Shown: positions 8,201 to 16,167 of the stretch, piece after piece
Position numbering within the stretch: the stretch's first letter is position 1
Layout of the letters: each line of letters opens with the position of its first letter
From: Rhizosphaericola mali
GTDB taxonomy: Bacteria; Bacteroidota; Bacteroidia; Chitinophagales; Chitinophagaceae
Assembly: GCF_004337365.2 (NCBI RefSeq)
Contig: NZ_CP044016.1
Location: 2,232,001-2,296,000 of the forward strand
DNA: 64,000 nt
Direction: 5' to 3'
Translations under genes and position numbers: made by a program
Notes under the pieces: generated by a model
What the model saw: the letters and a program-made list of their open reading frames with translations, nothing else
Told to the model about the DNA's origin: nothing
Databases searched by the model: none

Positions 8201-8505
8201 GTAGTCAATGTTTAAGGTTAATTAAAAGATAGAAAAGAAACAGAACTGTTACTTTTCTCCAATAATTTTTTGTCGATATCGGGACATTGAAAATGATTAT
8301 TTGGCCAATGCAAAAAAGGTAAGAATTCCGTTGGAAGAAATGGCAACGCATATTCGTTGAGATAAAAGTGTTTTAAAGCCACGAACAAGGTTAAATAGGT
8401 AGTCTTTTCTGTTTATTTTCAATAATTGAATTTCTATAAACAAAAAGCTGTCTGATCAATAATGACAGCCTTTTGTTTATGTTTCTCACACGAAACATTG
8501 ACTAC
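8201..8505. repeat. 13-base inverted repeat GTAGTCAATGTTT bounding about 305 bases
   Basis: GTAGTCAATGTTT at 8201-8213 is found again, exactly and inverted, at 8493-8505. The enclosed segment contains a terminator and a coding remnant but no transposase. It may be two copies of a regulator site facing opposite genes, or the ends of a small non-autonomous insertion. No target-site duplication was found by eye. Confidence 0.5.
8438..8478 (-). terminator. Intrinsic terminator, bidirectional in form
   Basis: AAACAAAAAGCTGTC at 8438-8452 pairs with GACAGCCTTTTGTTT at 8464-8478 around an 11-base loop. The A-rich and T-rich flanks let it work on either strand. It lies downstream of the monooxygenase gene that ends at 8560 on the minus strand. 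Confidence 0.7.
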
Positions 8506-8559
8506 GCAAAAAAAACTTTTTTTAATTAATTCAATCATCGCTTATTTATAAACTGAAAA

Positions 8560-9666
8560 CTATAAAAAATCCAAGCCATTTTTGTTCCTCCATTCAACCT
8601 CTTCTGCTGTTCGAGGAAGTAGCTTATCTAGTGTATTTATTGCTCCCGCCTGAATTGCATCTATAAAAGGCCTTAGTGTATTGTTATAAATTTCAAATGC
8701 CAATTCAAAATTCTCTGGGTGTTTTTCTAATGCATCCGCGAATACTGTAGCACCGATTATGGCCAACGAGCCACCCATGCCTGCTGCTGGCGAAGCGCAA
8801 TAAGCCGCATCACCAATTAATGCAACCCGCCCCTTGGTCCACTTGGGCATTTTTATTTGGCAGAATTTGTCAAAGTAAAATGATTTGGCCTTTAGGAGCT
8901 CATGCAATAATTCTTTAGTTCGCCAGCCAACATTTTTAAATTGTGCCGAAATAATTTGTTTGTGTTGGTCTTGGTTGCGAAAATCATAAGGAATTTCTGC
9001 ATTATGGCGAAAGGTAAATATGATATCTGTTTTGTGGTTATAAGCATACAATGAAACTCCTTTGTTGGGCTCTGCATACATTTGATAAGTCCCTTCGTCC
9101 ACCAATAGTTCATTGGTGATAGCAATAGCAAAATATTGTCCCAAGTAATGAGCATATTCAGCCTCGTCACCAAACCACATTTTTCTAATTTTGGAATGGA
9201 TGCCATCACAACCCAATACTAAATCATACACGTGCTGGGAACCATCGTTAAAAGAAACTAATATATCGTTCTCTCTTTGACTTAATGCATTTACACTGTT
9301 GTTGAAAATAAATTCAACATCGTTTTTGACTAGATCAAATAAAATATTGAGCAATAAATCCCGTTCTATTTCAAATTCATTGTCCGGTCGTTTTTCTAAT
9401 AGTACAGTATGTTCAGTAACATCATCAGCATTCTTAAATTCCCATTTTTCGGGGCCGACTCTATTAGCTATTATTTGTTCCAGTATCCCCATTCTCCTTA
9501 CTATGTCTATAGTCTGCCCTTTTATATCCACCGGAGTTCCGCCCATTTTTAAATGACTACCGATTTCTACTATGGTTACACTATACCCTAATTTGTTTAG
9601 CCAATAGGCAGTTGTTAACCCTGCAAAGCTTGCACCAGATATTAGTATTTTTTTATTTTGCATCAT
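8560..9666 (-). CDS. FAD-dependent monooxygenase (class A flavoprotein)
   Basis: The 368-residue protein has an N-terminal Rossmann loop written ISGASFAGLTTAYWL (residues 9-23), the DG motif region LVLGCDGIHSK in the middle and the second FAD motif VALIGDAAYCASPAAG near residue 285. This is the layout of single-component aromatic-type hydroxylases that use NAD(P)H, FAD and O2, the broad family that includes TetX. It is not close enough to TetX by eye to predict tetracycline inactivation. An AraC regulator starts 80 bases upstream on the same strand and probably controls it. ATG codons at 9666 and 9663 are equally possible starts. Confidence 0.88.
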   Translation of the reverse strand: MMQNKKILISGASFAGLTTAYWLNKLGYSVTIVEIGSHLKMGGTPVDIKGQTIDIVRRMGILEQIIANRVGPEKWEFKNADDVTEHTVLLEKRPDNEFEIERDLLLNILFDLVKNDVEFIFNNSVNALSQRENDILVSFNDGSQHVYDLVLGCDGIHSKIRKMWFGDEAEYAHYLGQYFAIAITNELLVDEGTYQMYAEPNKGVSLYAYNHKTDIIFTFRHNAEIPYDFRNQDQHKQIISAQFKNVGWRTKELLHELLKAKSFYFDKFCQIKMPKWTKGRVALIGDAAYCASPAAGMGGSLAIIGATVFADALEKHPENFELAFEIYNNTLRPFIDAIQAGAINTLDKLLPRTAEEVEWRNKNGLDFL

Positions 9667-9745
9667 TTTAATGTTTTAAATTCAACGATGCAAAATTCTA
9701 TCATAACTAAAACAGGGAAAATATCTAATCGGGGTATGTATTGGA

Positions 9746-10612
9746 CTAATCGTACCTTTTGCGTCTAAAGTTTTGTGCAGACAATCCCGTCGCCTTTGTA
9801 AATAGCCTTGAAAAATAAGGATAATCGTCATAACCCAATTCGAACGCTATTTCTTTAACCGATTTGTCCGTATAGTAAAGTAAACGCTTAGCTTCCAAGA
9901 TAACTCTATCTTGAATTCGCTGCGAAACAGTAGAACCAGTGGTGCTTTTTAAACATTCATTCAAATAATGTGTTGAAATACTTAGCAGTTTTGCATATTC
10001 TGCAGCACGCTTGGTGGTACAATAGTTTGTTTCCAATAGTTGTTGGAACGATTTTGTAACCAGTTCCATCCTTGAAAGCTTATTGGAAGGTTTTTCTTGA
10101 TCTAAAAAGATGGAAATAATATATGCCACTAGAGTATTACAAGAATCTTTAAATAGTGAATAATTTAATCTATTGTCATTTTCTTTTGAAAAGTTGAGAC
10201 AAAATTTTGAAAGTTCATTAACCGTTTTATATTCTTTAGGCATCAAGATCAGTGGCTTTGCAGGTGCAATTTCTTCTAAATATTTTAAGTATGGGATGTT
10301 TAGATGATCATTTGTTATGGCCAGAGAGCAAACAGTCATATCCCTAATATCCATCATTCTATGCACTTGGTTTGGATGCATGTAAACAATAGCAGGTGCG
10401 ACGATTTTATATTTTTGAAAATCTATTTCTATATAAACAGTTCCATTTTGAACAATGTGGAATGTGTGCCCTTCGTCCCGATGGGATTGAGTAGCATCAT
10501 CATATTGCTGCGCTGTCCTGAATTCTGATTTTTTAATGCTGAATGTGTCAATGGCAATTCCTTGAGTAGAATTGTTGTCTATTGTGTTTACAGGTATTTT
10601 ATTTTTGGGCAT
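9746..10612 (-). CDS. AraC-family transcriptional regulator with cupin-like sensor
   Basis: The 288-residue form starts at the ATG at 10612; a TTG at 10621 gives a longer reading but overlaps a perfect promoter box, so the ATG is chosen. The N-terminal half is cupin-like (GHTFHIVQNGTVYIEIDF, then YMHPNQVHRM), and the C-terminal AraC domain ends with SVKEIAFELGYDDYPYFSRL and FRRKRYD. It is followed on the same strand by the FAD monooxygenase, its likely target. Confidence 0.9.
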   Translation of the reverse strand: MPKNKIPVNTIDNNSTQGIAIDTFSIKKSEFRTAQQYDDATQSHRDEGHTFHIVQNGTVYIEIDFQKYKIVAPAIVYMHPNQVHRMMDIRDMTVCSLAITNDHLNIPYLKYLEEIAPAKPLILMPKEYKTVNELSKFCLNFSKENDNRLNYSLFKDSCNTLVAYIISIFLDQEKPSNKLSRMELVTKSFQQLLETNYCTTKRAAEYAKLLSISTHYLNECLKSTTGSTVSQRIQDRVILEAKRLLYYTDKSVKEIAFELGYDDYPYFSRLFTKATGLSAQNFRRKRYD

Positions 10613-10618
10613 CTGACT

Positions 10619-10626
10619 CAAATATA
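10619..10626 (-). promoter_or_regulatory. -7 box TATATTTG six bases before the AraC start
   Basis: On the minus strand the exact Bacteroidota -7 consensus TAnnTTTG occurs as TATATTTG, ending six bases before the ATG at 10612. Transcription would then start at or very near the start codon, predicting a leaderless message. No clear -33 element was seen. Confidence 0.5.
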
Positions 10627-10680
10627 CAAATTAATGATTTCTCTAGGAGAAATGTCATAGTTGTTCTGAACATAGTTATT

Positions 10681-10997
10681 CTATTTTTTTAAAAGCGTTA
10701 AAATAAACTTATTAATATACCCGAAATCTATGCCTATAATTTCGGCAAGACGTATTAATTCATTATTGGTAAATTCTCCAGGAGATTTAATTTTTATTTT
10801 CAAAGATTCAAAGAGTTATAAGGTATATGTAATTTATTAGCTAATATAGTATTAGGTAAGAATGCCTCTATTTGTCCAAAATTCGTAATTTTATTATCTA
10901 TAAAATCCTTCTTTAGAAATTGCAGTTTTTTGCTAATCTTATTTTCTAAGGGAACTCGCTTTTCTGCTTCTGTTAAGTTCAATTTAATACCAGGCAT
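10681..10997 (-). pseudogene. Small XRE-like regulator split by a frameshift
   Basis: From ATG at 10997 the frame gives 65 residues ending LANKLHIPYNSLNL and a stop at 10800. The next frame continues with IKIKSPGEFTNNELIRLAEI and runs to a stop at 10681. Joined, the two parts look like a small Bacteroidota helix-turn-helix protein (LAxxLxIxYxS..KI.xPxEFT..EL..LAEI.GID). The break lies around 10796-10810. A one-base indel or a sequencing error would explain it. Confidence 0.55.
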
Positions 10998-11546
10998 AAT
11001 TTGTATATAGGTTCCTTTTTATGTATATAGTATATTAAGCTATTTTCAAATATCTTTTTATTTTTTTAAAAAACCAAGACTATAATACAAAGAATTAGAT
11101 CCTTACTAAAATATTACTATGCAAATTGTACTTTTTTTTAAAAAATAAACCCTAAAACACCAATATCCTCCAAAAAAACTACGCTAATCATGTTTTAATT
11201 TTATCAAAAATTACTCTAGTGGAATAGCTTAATGTTAAAATATAAATGTTATGTTCTAATTCATCAAATGTTTTAGTTTATAACATTTGTTTTATAATAA
11301 CTCCACTATATGTATTTCGTAAAGGCATGTAAGCCTATTGTAATTTATTTAACATGAGGTGTTTAGTCCCCTAATTGGTTATTACCGTTTTCAATACAGT
11401 ATTTTGTTTCACTAAGCTTAGACAATTTATAAACAATAGTTACAGCTTTCGCGGCTCCCGTTCGTTCCTCGCTTGCGGTATTCCACGGTTTGTCCTCCGG
11501 CGAGGCACACCGGCTTACCGCATTGTTACACAAAAAACGAAAAGTT
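10998..11546. other. AT-rich intergenic region with a GC-rich block
   Basis: About 550 bases without a convincing gene. Positions 10998-11440 are very AT-rich with poly-A/T runs. From 11443 to 11526 the composition changes abruptly to GC-rich; that block holds a hairpin listed separately. The block sits just before a short ORF and ssb, so it may be part of their leader or a transfer-related site. Confidence 0.5.
11475..11521 (+). other. GC-rich hairpin upstream of ssb
   Basis: GCGGTA at 11475-11480 pairs with TACCGC at 11516-11521, and the enclosed sequence can fold further around CCTC-CGGC-GAGG with GGT and ACC arms outside it. It is the only GC-rich patch in a long AT-rich stretch. It could be a structured mRNA leader or a nicking or replication-related site of the element; the sequence alone does not decide. 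Confidence 0.4.
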
Positions 11547-11636
11547 ATGAAAACGTGTATCGTCTATCTCAAACCACAACTACCGAAGCCTAATGAAAAC
11601 GGGGCTGGTGAAAAGAAAAAATTATTCAAAAAATGA
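11547..11636 (+). CDS. Short ORF (29 residues) before ssb
   Basis: ATG at 11547 to TGA at 11634 encodes a 29-residue Lys/Pro-rich peptide beginning MKTCIVYLKPQLPKP. It ends 11 bases before the ssb start, so translation could be coupled to ssb. I do not recognise a domain, and a chance ORF is possible. Confidence 0.35.
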   Translation: MKTCIVYLKPQLPKPNENGAGEKKKLFKK

Positions 11637-11647
11637 AAAATTAAAAC

Positions 11648-12070
11648 ATGGAAATCACAGGCAGACTGACAAGGGATGCACAGGTCAGAACAACACAGAC
11701 AGACAAAGAGGTCGTAGGCTTTACCATCGCTATCAATGACAGCTACCGCAAGAAAGGCGCAACAGAAGTAACGCAATTAGTTACCTATATTGATTGCAGC
11801 TATCGGCGGAGTGCCGCCATTGCAACATACCTCACAAAGGGAACAATTGTACAGCTCAGCGGAAGGCTCAACGAACCCCGCATTTGGCAGGACATGGAAG
11901 GTACGCCTAGGGCTAACCTTTCCTTTACCGTGGGCGAAATCAAAATTTTAGGAGGTGGTACAAAGTCAAACGGTGGCAGCACCCAAGAAACAAAACTAAC
12001 CAAAGACAGCAAAGCAGCCCAAGCTGTGGCAGTTCCCACAGATGCAGTAGCAGACGACCTCCCTTTTTAA
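11648..12070 (+). CDS. ssb: Single-stranded DNA-binding protein
   Basis: The 140-residue protein begins MEITGRLTRDAQVRT, the opening strand of the SSB OB-fold, and ends DDLPF, the acidic tip that recruits partner enzymes. It coats single-stranded DNA; element-borne copies protect DNA during conjugative transfer or replication. The middle (LTKGTIVQLSGRL) fits the fold and the linker is Gly/Ser/Thr rich. It heads a run of element genes (DUF932, two small ORFs) in the same direction, typical of plasmids and conjugative elements rather than the housekeeping copy. Confidence 0.92.
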   Translation: MEITGRLTRDAQVRTTQTDKEVVGFTIAINDSYRKKGATEVTQLVTYIDCSYRRSAAIATYLTKGTIVQLSGRLNEPRIWQDMEGTPRANLSFTVGEIKILGGGTKSNGGSTQETKLTKDSKAAQAVAVPTDAVADDLPF

Positions 12071-12106
12071 TCCATAATCCATAATTCATAACTCCCAATT
12101 CTTACA

Positions 12107-12132
12107 ACTTATTACTTATTACTTATTACTTA
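12107..12132. repeat. Tandem repeat of ACTTATT, about 3.7 units
   Basis: The 7-base unit ACTTATT is repeated almost four times in the spacer between ssb and the DUF932 gene. Similar AT-rich word repeats lie in other spacers of this element (for example 2605-2630), suggesting slippage-prone spacers. Confidence 0.7.
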
Positions 12133-12150
12133 CCACTTAAAACTACAAAA

Positions 12151-13221
12151 ATGGCACACAATTTAAATTTCAACGAGCAAACAGGTAAATATTCTTTCTT
12201 TTCCGTAAAGCAAAAAGCGTGGCACGGATTAGGGCAGATAGTCTCCGATTACCCCACCAGCGCAGAAGCCATGCAATATGCAGGGCTTGACTTTGAAGTC
12301 ATTAAATCCCCTTTGTTTACTAGTGGTAGGACTATGAGCATTGGAGATTGTGGTGAACTAGAAGAAGCCAACGATATTTTAGTTCACAATGCATTCGCTA
12401 CACTTCGCACGGACAGCAATCAACCATTGGGCGTGGTGGGCAACGATTACAACATCATCCAAAACAGAGAAGCGTTCGCATTCTTTGACGCCATTGTAGG
12501 CGGTGGAAACGGTATTCTATACGAGACAGCAGGGGCTTTGGGAAACGGAGAGCGCATTTTTATAACGGCTAAATTACCCGACTATATTAAGGTAGGTAAT
12601 AATGACTATATAGAACAATATTTGTTCCTGACCACCTCCCACGATGGCAGCGGAAGTATTACCGCAGCATTTACGCCCGTTAGAATTTGCTGCAATAATA
12701 CTTTAAATGCAGCACTCAAAAATATGTCCAATGTGGTACGCTTCCGCCACACAAACGGAGCAGCAGGGAAATTAGTGGAAGCGCACAGGGTTATGGGCAT
12801 TGCCACCGCCAATAGTAAGGCAATGGAGGAAACTTTCAACCATTTTGCAAAAATCCATATTACGGACAAGGAAGTCAGAAGGTTGATTGAAATGGCAATG
12901 GCTCCCAACAAGGAAACCTTGCAACTTTTACAAGGCCATCAATACGGCGACCTATCTACCGTATTTAAAAACCAATGCGAAGAAGTGTTTAGTTATGCTA
13001 TGACCTCCGACACGCAACAATTCGAAACCACCAAAGGCACAGTTTTCGGGGCATACAATGCCATCACAGGGTATTTTCAGAACCTGCGCAGCTACAAAGA
13101 CGAGGAAGCAAAACTAAAATCCTTGGTTTATGGCGGTACGGCAGCCACCAAGGCACAAAAGGCACTCGATTTGTGCAGCGCATTTGCCATAGAGGGTAAA
13201 GAAATCCTTTTGATGAACTAA
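12151..13221 (+). CDS. DUF932 domain protein (phage/plasmid-like)
   Basis: The 356-residue protein matches the DUF932/TIGR03299 pattern: AWHGLGQIVSDYPTSAEAM near residue 22, then a central segment with FLTTSHDGSGSITAAFTPVR and ICCNNTLNAAL. These proteins are widespread on plasmids, phages and conjugative elements; their biochemical role is not established. The gene lies 80 bases after ssb and before two small genes in the same direction, the usual neighbourhood in Bacteroidota elements. Confidence 0.9.
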   Translation: MAHNLNFNEQTGKYSFFSVKQKAWHGLGQIVSDYPTSAEAMQYAGLDFEVIKSPLFTSGRTMSIGDCGELEEANDILVHNAFATLRTDSNQPLGVVGNDYNIIQNREAFAFFDAIVGGGNGILYETAGALGNGERIFITAKLPDYIKVGNNDYIEQYLFLTTSHDGSGSITAAFTPVRICCNNTLNAALKNMSNVVRFRHTNGAAGKLVEAHRVMGIATANSKAMEETFNHFAKIHITDKEVRRLIEMAMAPNKETLQLLQGHQYGDLSTVFKNQCEEVFSYAMTSDTQQFETTKGTVFGAYNAITGYFQNLRSYKDEEAKLKSLVYGGTAATKAQKALDLCSAFAIEGKEILLMN

Positions 13222-13236
13222 CAAAATTATCCAACG

Positions 13237-13262
13237 GACAGCCGTCATAAAGGACGGTTGTC
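13237..13262 (+). other. Hairpin between the DUF932 gene and a small ORF
   Basis: GACAGCCGTC at 13237-13246 pairs with GACGGTTGTC at 13253-13262 with one G-T pair and a 6-base loop. There is no T tract after it, so it may stabilise RNA or shield the next start rather than terminate. Confidence 0.5.
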
Positions 13263-13277
13263 TTAAAAAATAAAGTT

Positions 13278-13526
13278 ATGACACACGAGGAACAAAAACA
13301 ACGATTTAAGGAACTAATGCAACAAAATCCACCACAGGCGGAAATAGAAAAACTATTTAAAAAGGCAGTAGAGAGTGGTGCATTGGATTTGGCAAACGAA
13401 CCGCCCGAGGATTACCGACTGGCAAAGATTATTTACCACTGCATACTATCTACAATGGCGCAGCATTGGCAACCGCAGACAACAGAAAACAAACAGGAAG
13501 CGGAAAACCTGAAACTGTTTCTCTAG
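13278..13526 (+). CDS. Small hypothetical protein of the element
   Basis: The 82-residue product is helical and charged (EEQKQRFKELMQQNPP, then IEKLFKKAVESGALDL). I recognise no domain with a known function, but short proteins of this kind follow DUF932 genes on Bacteroidota plasmids and conjugative elements. It starts 56 bases after the DUF932 stop and is followed 24 bases later by another small gene, so all are likely cotranscribed. Confidence 0.65.
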   Translation: MTHEEQKQRFKELMQQNPPQAEIEKLFKKAVESGALDLANEPPEDYRLAKIIYHCILSTMAQHWQPQTTENKQEAENLKLFL

Positions 13527-13550
13527 TATTACTATAATCCAATTATACAA

Positions 13551-13751
13551 ATGAATGTAACAGATTTAAACGGCTTCGAATTGGAAGTCACATATTTGGA
13601 CGAAGCCATACGGCAGTCTTCTGAATTTTCGTCTTATGGTCAAGTTGGTGGAGACTGTTCAAAATTTAACGAGAAACAGAAAGCCTATTGGTCGGATTTG
13701 CACGAAAAATTATTAACCTTAAAATCAAAGCATAACAATGAGAAATTTTAG
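13551..13751 (+). CDS. Small hypothetical protein of the element
   Basis: The 66-residue product begins MNVTDLNGFELEVTYLDEAI and ends with a YWSDLHEKLLTLK helix, a pattern I associate with small conserved proteins on Bacteroidota conjugative elements. No function is known. It is the last intact gene of the ssb-DUF932 run; beyond it the sequence decays. Confidence 0.65.
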   Translation: MNVTDLNGFELEVTYLDEAIRQSSEFSSYGQVGGDCSKFNEKQKAYWSDLHEKLLTLKSKHNNEKF

Positions 13752-14175
13752 TTATAAAACACAGTACAAAGCCTTATCTATACGTAGCATTATGATTAAT
13801 TTTTTTAGATATGTCCAAAGGCCAGTACATAGGCGTAACCACAGCAAAAAAGCTATTCCAAAAAATAATTAATATATGCGATACAGATTAATTGTAATCA
13901 ATAAAATTAAAATTGCTGCAGAGGTGTCAAATTCGTAGATTTTTCAATCTTACCCATACTTGATATTATAGTCATACTTTTTGGAAAACGGCTTCTTTTA
14001 GATATGACAAAAAAAGACGGCAAGGAAACGACAGCAGTGAAAAAATCGATCAAACGAACCCTTACTCTCCAATTTTTCCAAATAGAGGCTAACTAATTCT
14101 ATATCAAGAAAAGTAGTGGGTATTTTAAATTTGTATTGAGGGGTAGAAACCATCGATTTTTCCACTATTGATCCA
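13752..14175. other. Decayed element sequence with two very short ORFs
   Basis: About 420 bases without an intact gene. Two short plus-strand ORFs are each preceded by the same word TTTTAGATATG: 13811-13891 (26 residues, MSKGQYIGVTTAKKLFQK..) and 14004-14096 (30 residues, MTKKDGKETTAVKKSIKR..). They may be remnants of larger element genes. Confidence 0.4.
14152..14168. repeat. Dispersed 17-base repeat, copy 1
   Basis: ATCGATTTTTCCACTAT here matches ATCGGTTTTTCCACTAT at 35346-35362 in the same orientation with one mismatch. Both copies are preceded by similar GTATT..AGG words. The two copies bracket the efflux cargo and the broken molybdenum-cofactor genes. Confidence 0.4.
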
Positions 14176-14904
14176 TTATCTCTTAAATATTCTTTTTTCT
14201 ACATAAGCTTCATAAAAGGCCTCTCGGTAAATGTTTCCTATTGGAATTTCATCATTTTGTATAAAAACGCTATTGTTGTCGAGTGCCGTAATATGTTGCA
14301 CATTGATGATATAAGATTTACTGATTCTAAAAAATGTATTCTGAGGTAGTTGCTGATAAATCGTTTTGATATTCATTGCTGCAATTATTTTTTGACTATT
14401 GGTGTGTACGATAACATAGTCTTTCAAACCTTCTATATACAAAACTTCGTTGTAGTTTACCTTATGAATTTTACGATCTGCACGTATAAAAAAATAATCT
14501 TCTGTATCAGAAACATTCGTTTCTATAGAGGAAATACTTTCTTCAGAATGCAATAGTTGATGATAGTTTATGGCTTTTCGAATGGCTTTTTCAAATCGTT
14601 CCTTTACTATAGGTTTCACCAAATAATCAATCGCATCGACCTCATAACTATCCAAAGCATATTCTTCATAAGCCGTCGTAAAAATAATGAGGGTATCAGA
14701 TTCCTTTAATTGTTTGGCAAATTCTAAACCATTCACACCTGGCATATTGATGTCCAAAAAAATTAAATCTACATTATCCAAACTATCCTTTGCCAATAGC
14801 GGACTGCTAAATTGTCCAATAATATTGATCTCTGTACAATCGCTCAGCAATTGCGCAATCGCTTCTCTTGCAAGAGGTTCGTCATCAATGATGATACAGT
14901 TCAT
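14176..14904 (-). CDS. LytTR-family response regulator
   Basis: The 242-residue protein has a receiver domain (residues 1 to about 115) with acidic residues DDE at 7-9 and the phosphoacceptor Asp51 in LIFLDINMPG, and a LytTR DNA-binding domain from about residue 140 (FFIRADRKIHKVNYNEVLYIEG). Its ATG overlaps the end of the histidine kinase gene by four bases, so the pair is translationally coupled. It is divergent from the RND pump operon that begins at 16168, its most likely target. Confidence 0.93.
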   Translation of the reverse strand: MNCIIIDDEPLAREAIAQLLSDCTEINIIGQFSSPLLAKDSLDNVDLIFLDINMPGVNGLEFAKQLKESDTLIIFTTAYEEYALDSYEVDAIDYLVKPIVKERFEKAIRKAINYHQLLHSEESISSIETNVSDTEDYFFIRADRKIHKVNYNEVLYIEGLKDYVIVHTNSQKIIAAMNIKTIYQQLPQNTFFRISKSYIINVQHITALDNNSVFIQNDEIPIGNIYREAFYEAYVEKRIFKR

Positions 14905-15977
14905 AACAATAGTTTTAGATTGATTTCATAATTTTTGTCCCGCAATTCATTTTTAAGTACATAACTATTGGGGTAAATTAATTCTAATCTTCTTTTTACA
15001 TTATGTAGTCCAATACCGTGATTGACGGAATTATTTTCTTTCTTAAAATTCAAGGGCAAACTATTTACACAACTAAAATACAATACGTTTCCTTCCTTTC
15101 TAAAATTGATATCTATAAAGGTCTCCGCCTCTATGTCTGCACTATATTTTACCGCATTTTCTACGAAATTGGTAAATAACATGGGGGCGACTAGAAAATC
15201 TTCCATATTTCCTTCATTGCCAATCGTAAAAATAAAATTACTTCTTCTGATTTTTTCCAAATTAAGCATGTCATTTAAAAATCGAATTTCAGATGATAGC
15301 AGCACTTGCGGTCTTGCGGAGTCATATAATTGATATCGTAAAATACTACTCAATCGCACTAATACTTCTGACGCTTTATCTGGATCTTTCTGGGTTAAAA
15401 CATTCGCGTTATTTAAGGTATTAAATAGAAAGTGTGGTGTAATTTGATTTTTTAATTGTTCTAATTCCGTATGTAAATTTTCTTTTTCCAACTCATTAAT
15501 TCTTTCCGCATCGGTCAACCAACGTTGGAATAGTTTGATAGCGGTAGTTGCGGCAATCATCACTAAATTAAATACGGGAAAAAGAAATAATCCTTTATGC
15601 AAAAGATTGAAAGAATCTGTTACATCCAACATATATTTCTTAAACGTTTGGTCGTACAAAACCATCGCCAGATAAGTAATAAAAGTCGAAAGAAGGATTA
15701 GAAAAATGAATTGCGAATATTTTTTCTTGAACAAATATTGCGGTATAAAAAAATACATATTCACGTAAAACATCGCAAACATGAAGAGATCCATCCATAT
15801 CTGATGATAAGTATCAAACGGTTCTACAAATATTTGTTTGCCTATATAGTTAAACAATATAATTACAATTAGGCAAAAGATATGTCTTGCCACACGCCAA
15901 GTTTTTCCTAGCATGATACTTTGTAAAAAATTGCTTTCATCGGTTTGTACTTTAGTTAAAGCCATAAACTTAACCAT
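14901..15977 (-). CDS. LytS/YehU-type sensor histidine kinase
   Basis: The 358-residue protein has four predicted membrane segments between residues 30 and 150, a coiled linker (INELEKENLHTELEQLKNQ) and a His_kinase domain with the phosphoacceptor His182 in ITPHFLFNTLNNAN; the ATP-binding part contains FVENAVKYS and a GIGLHNVKRRLE motif. It is the partner of the LytTR regulator overlapping its 3' end. An exact -7 box lies five bases before the chosen ATG; a second ATG four codons on (15965) is possible. Confidence 0.92.
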   Translation of the reverse strand: MVKFMALTKVQTDESNFLQSIMLGKTWRVARHIFCLIVIILFNYIGKQIFVEPFDTYHQIWMDLFMFAMFYVNMYFFIPQYLFKKKYSQFIFLILLSTFITYLAMVLYDQTFKKYMLDVTDSFNLLHKGLFLFPVFNLVMIAATTAIKLFQRWLTDAERINELEKENLHTELEQLKNQITPHFLFNTLNNANVLTQKDPDKASEVLVRLSSILRYQLYDSARPQVLLSSEIRFLNDMLNLEKIRRSNFIFTIGNEGNMEDFLVAPMLFTNFVENAVKYSADIEAETFIDINFRKEGNVLYFSCVNSLPLNFKKENNSVNHGIGLHNVKRRLELIYPNSYVLKNELRDKNYEINLKLLL

Positions 15978-15982
15978 TTTAA

Positions 15983-15990
15983 CAAAAATA
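15983..15990 (-). promoter_or_regulatory. -7 box TATTTTTG five bases before the kinase start
   Basis: An exact TAnnTTTG box on the minus strand ends five bases before the ATG at 15977, predicting a leaderless or nearly leaderless transcript for the kinase-regulator operon. The -33 element is not evident. Confidence 0.45.
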
Positions 15991-16167
15991 GAAATATTCC
16001 CTTAGCATATTTCCATTATTATACTAAAGTAGTTCTTCTTTATACAAAATAAAAAATAGTAGCACCTAAAACAAATTTGCTATAAAAATTAGGCTCGTTG
16101 GTAGAATAATACCAAAATGCGTTTAGTTTTTTGGGAGTTTCGCTCTATTCGTAAAAATATAGACAAT

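Larger units (their letters stand above)
8134..8559. other. Intergenic region, about 430 bases, with inverted repeat and decayed coding trace
   Basis: This spacer holds the promoter side of the SDR gene at 8133 and the 3' side of the monooxygenase at 8560. Besides the terminator and inverted repeat listed separately, the plus frame ending with TGA at about 8358 gives a short peptide trace, YLANAKKVRIPLEEMATHIR, that looks like the end of a real gene but has no start. No intact gene is seen. Confidence 0.5.

Noticed and set aside
8560-9666. TetX tetracycline monooxygenase
   Set aside because: The flavin motifs agree but the rest of the protein does not resemble TetX closely enough by eye to claim tetracycline inactivation.
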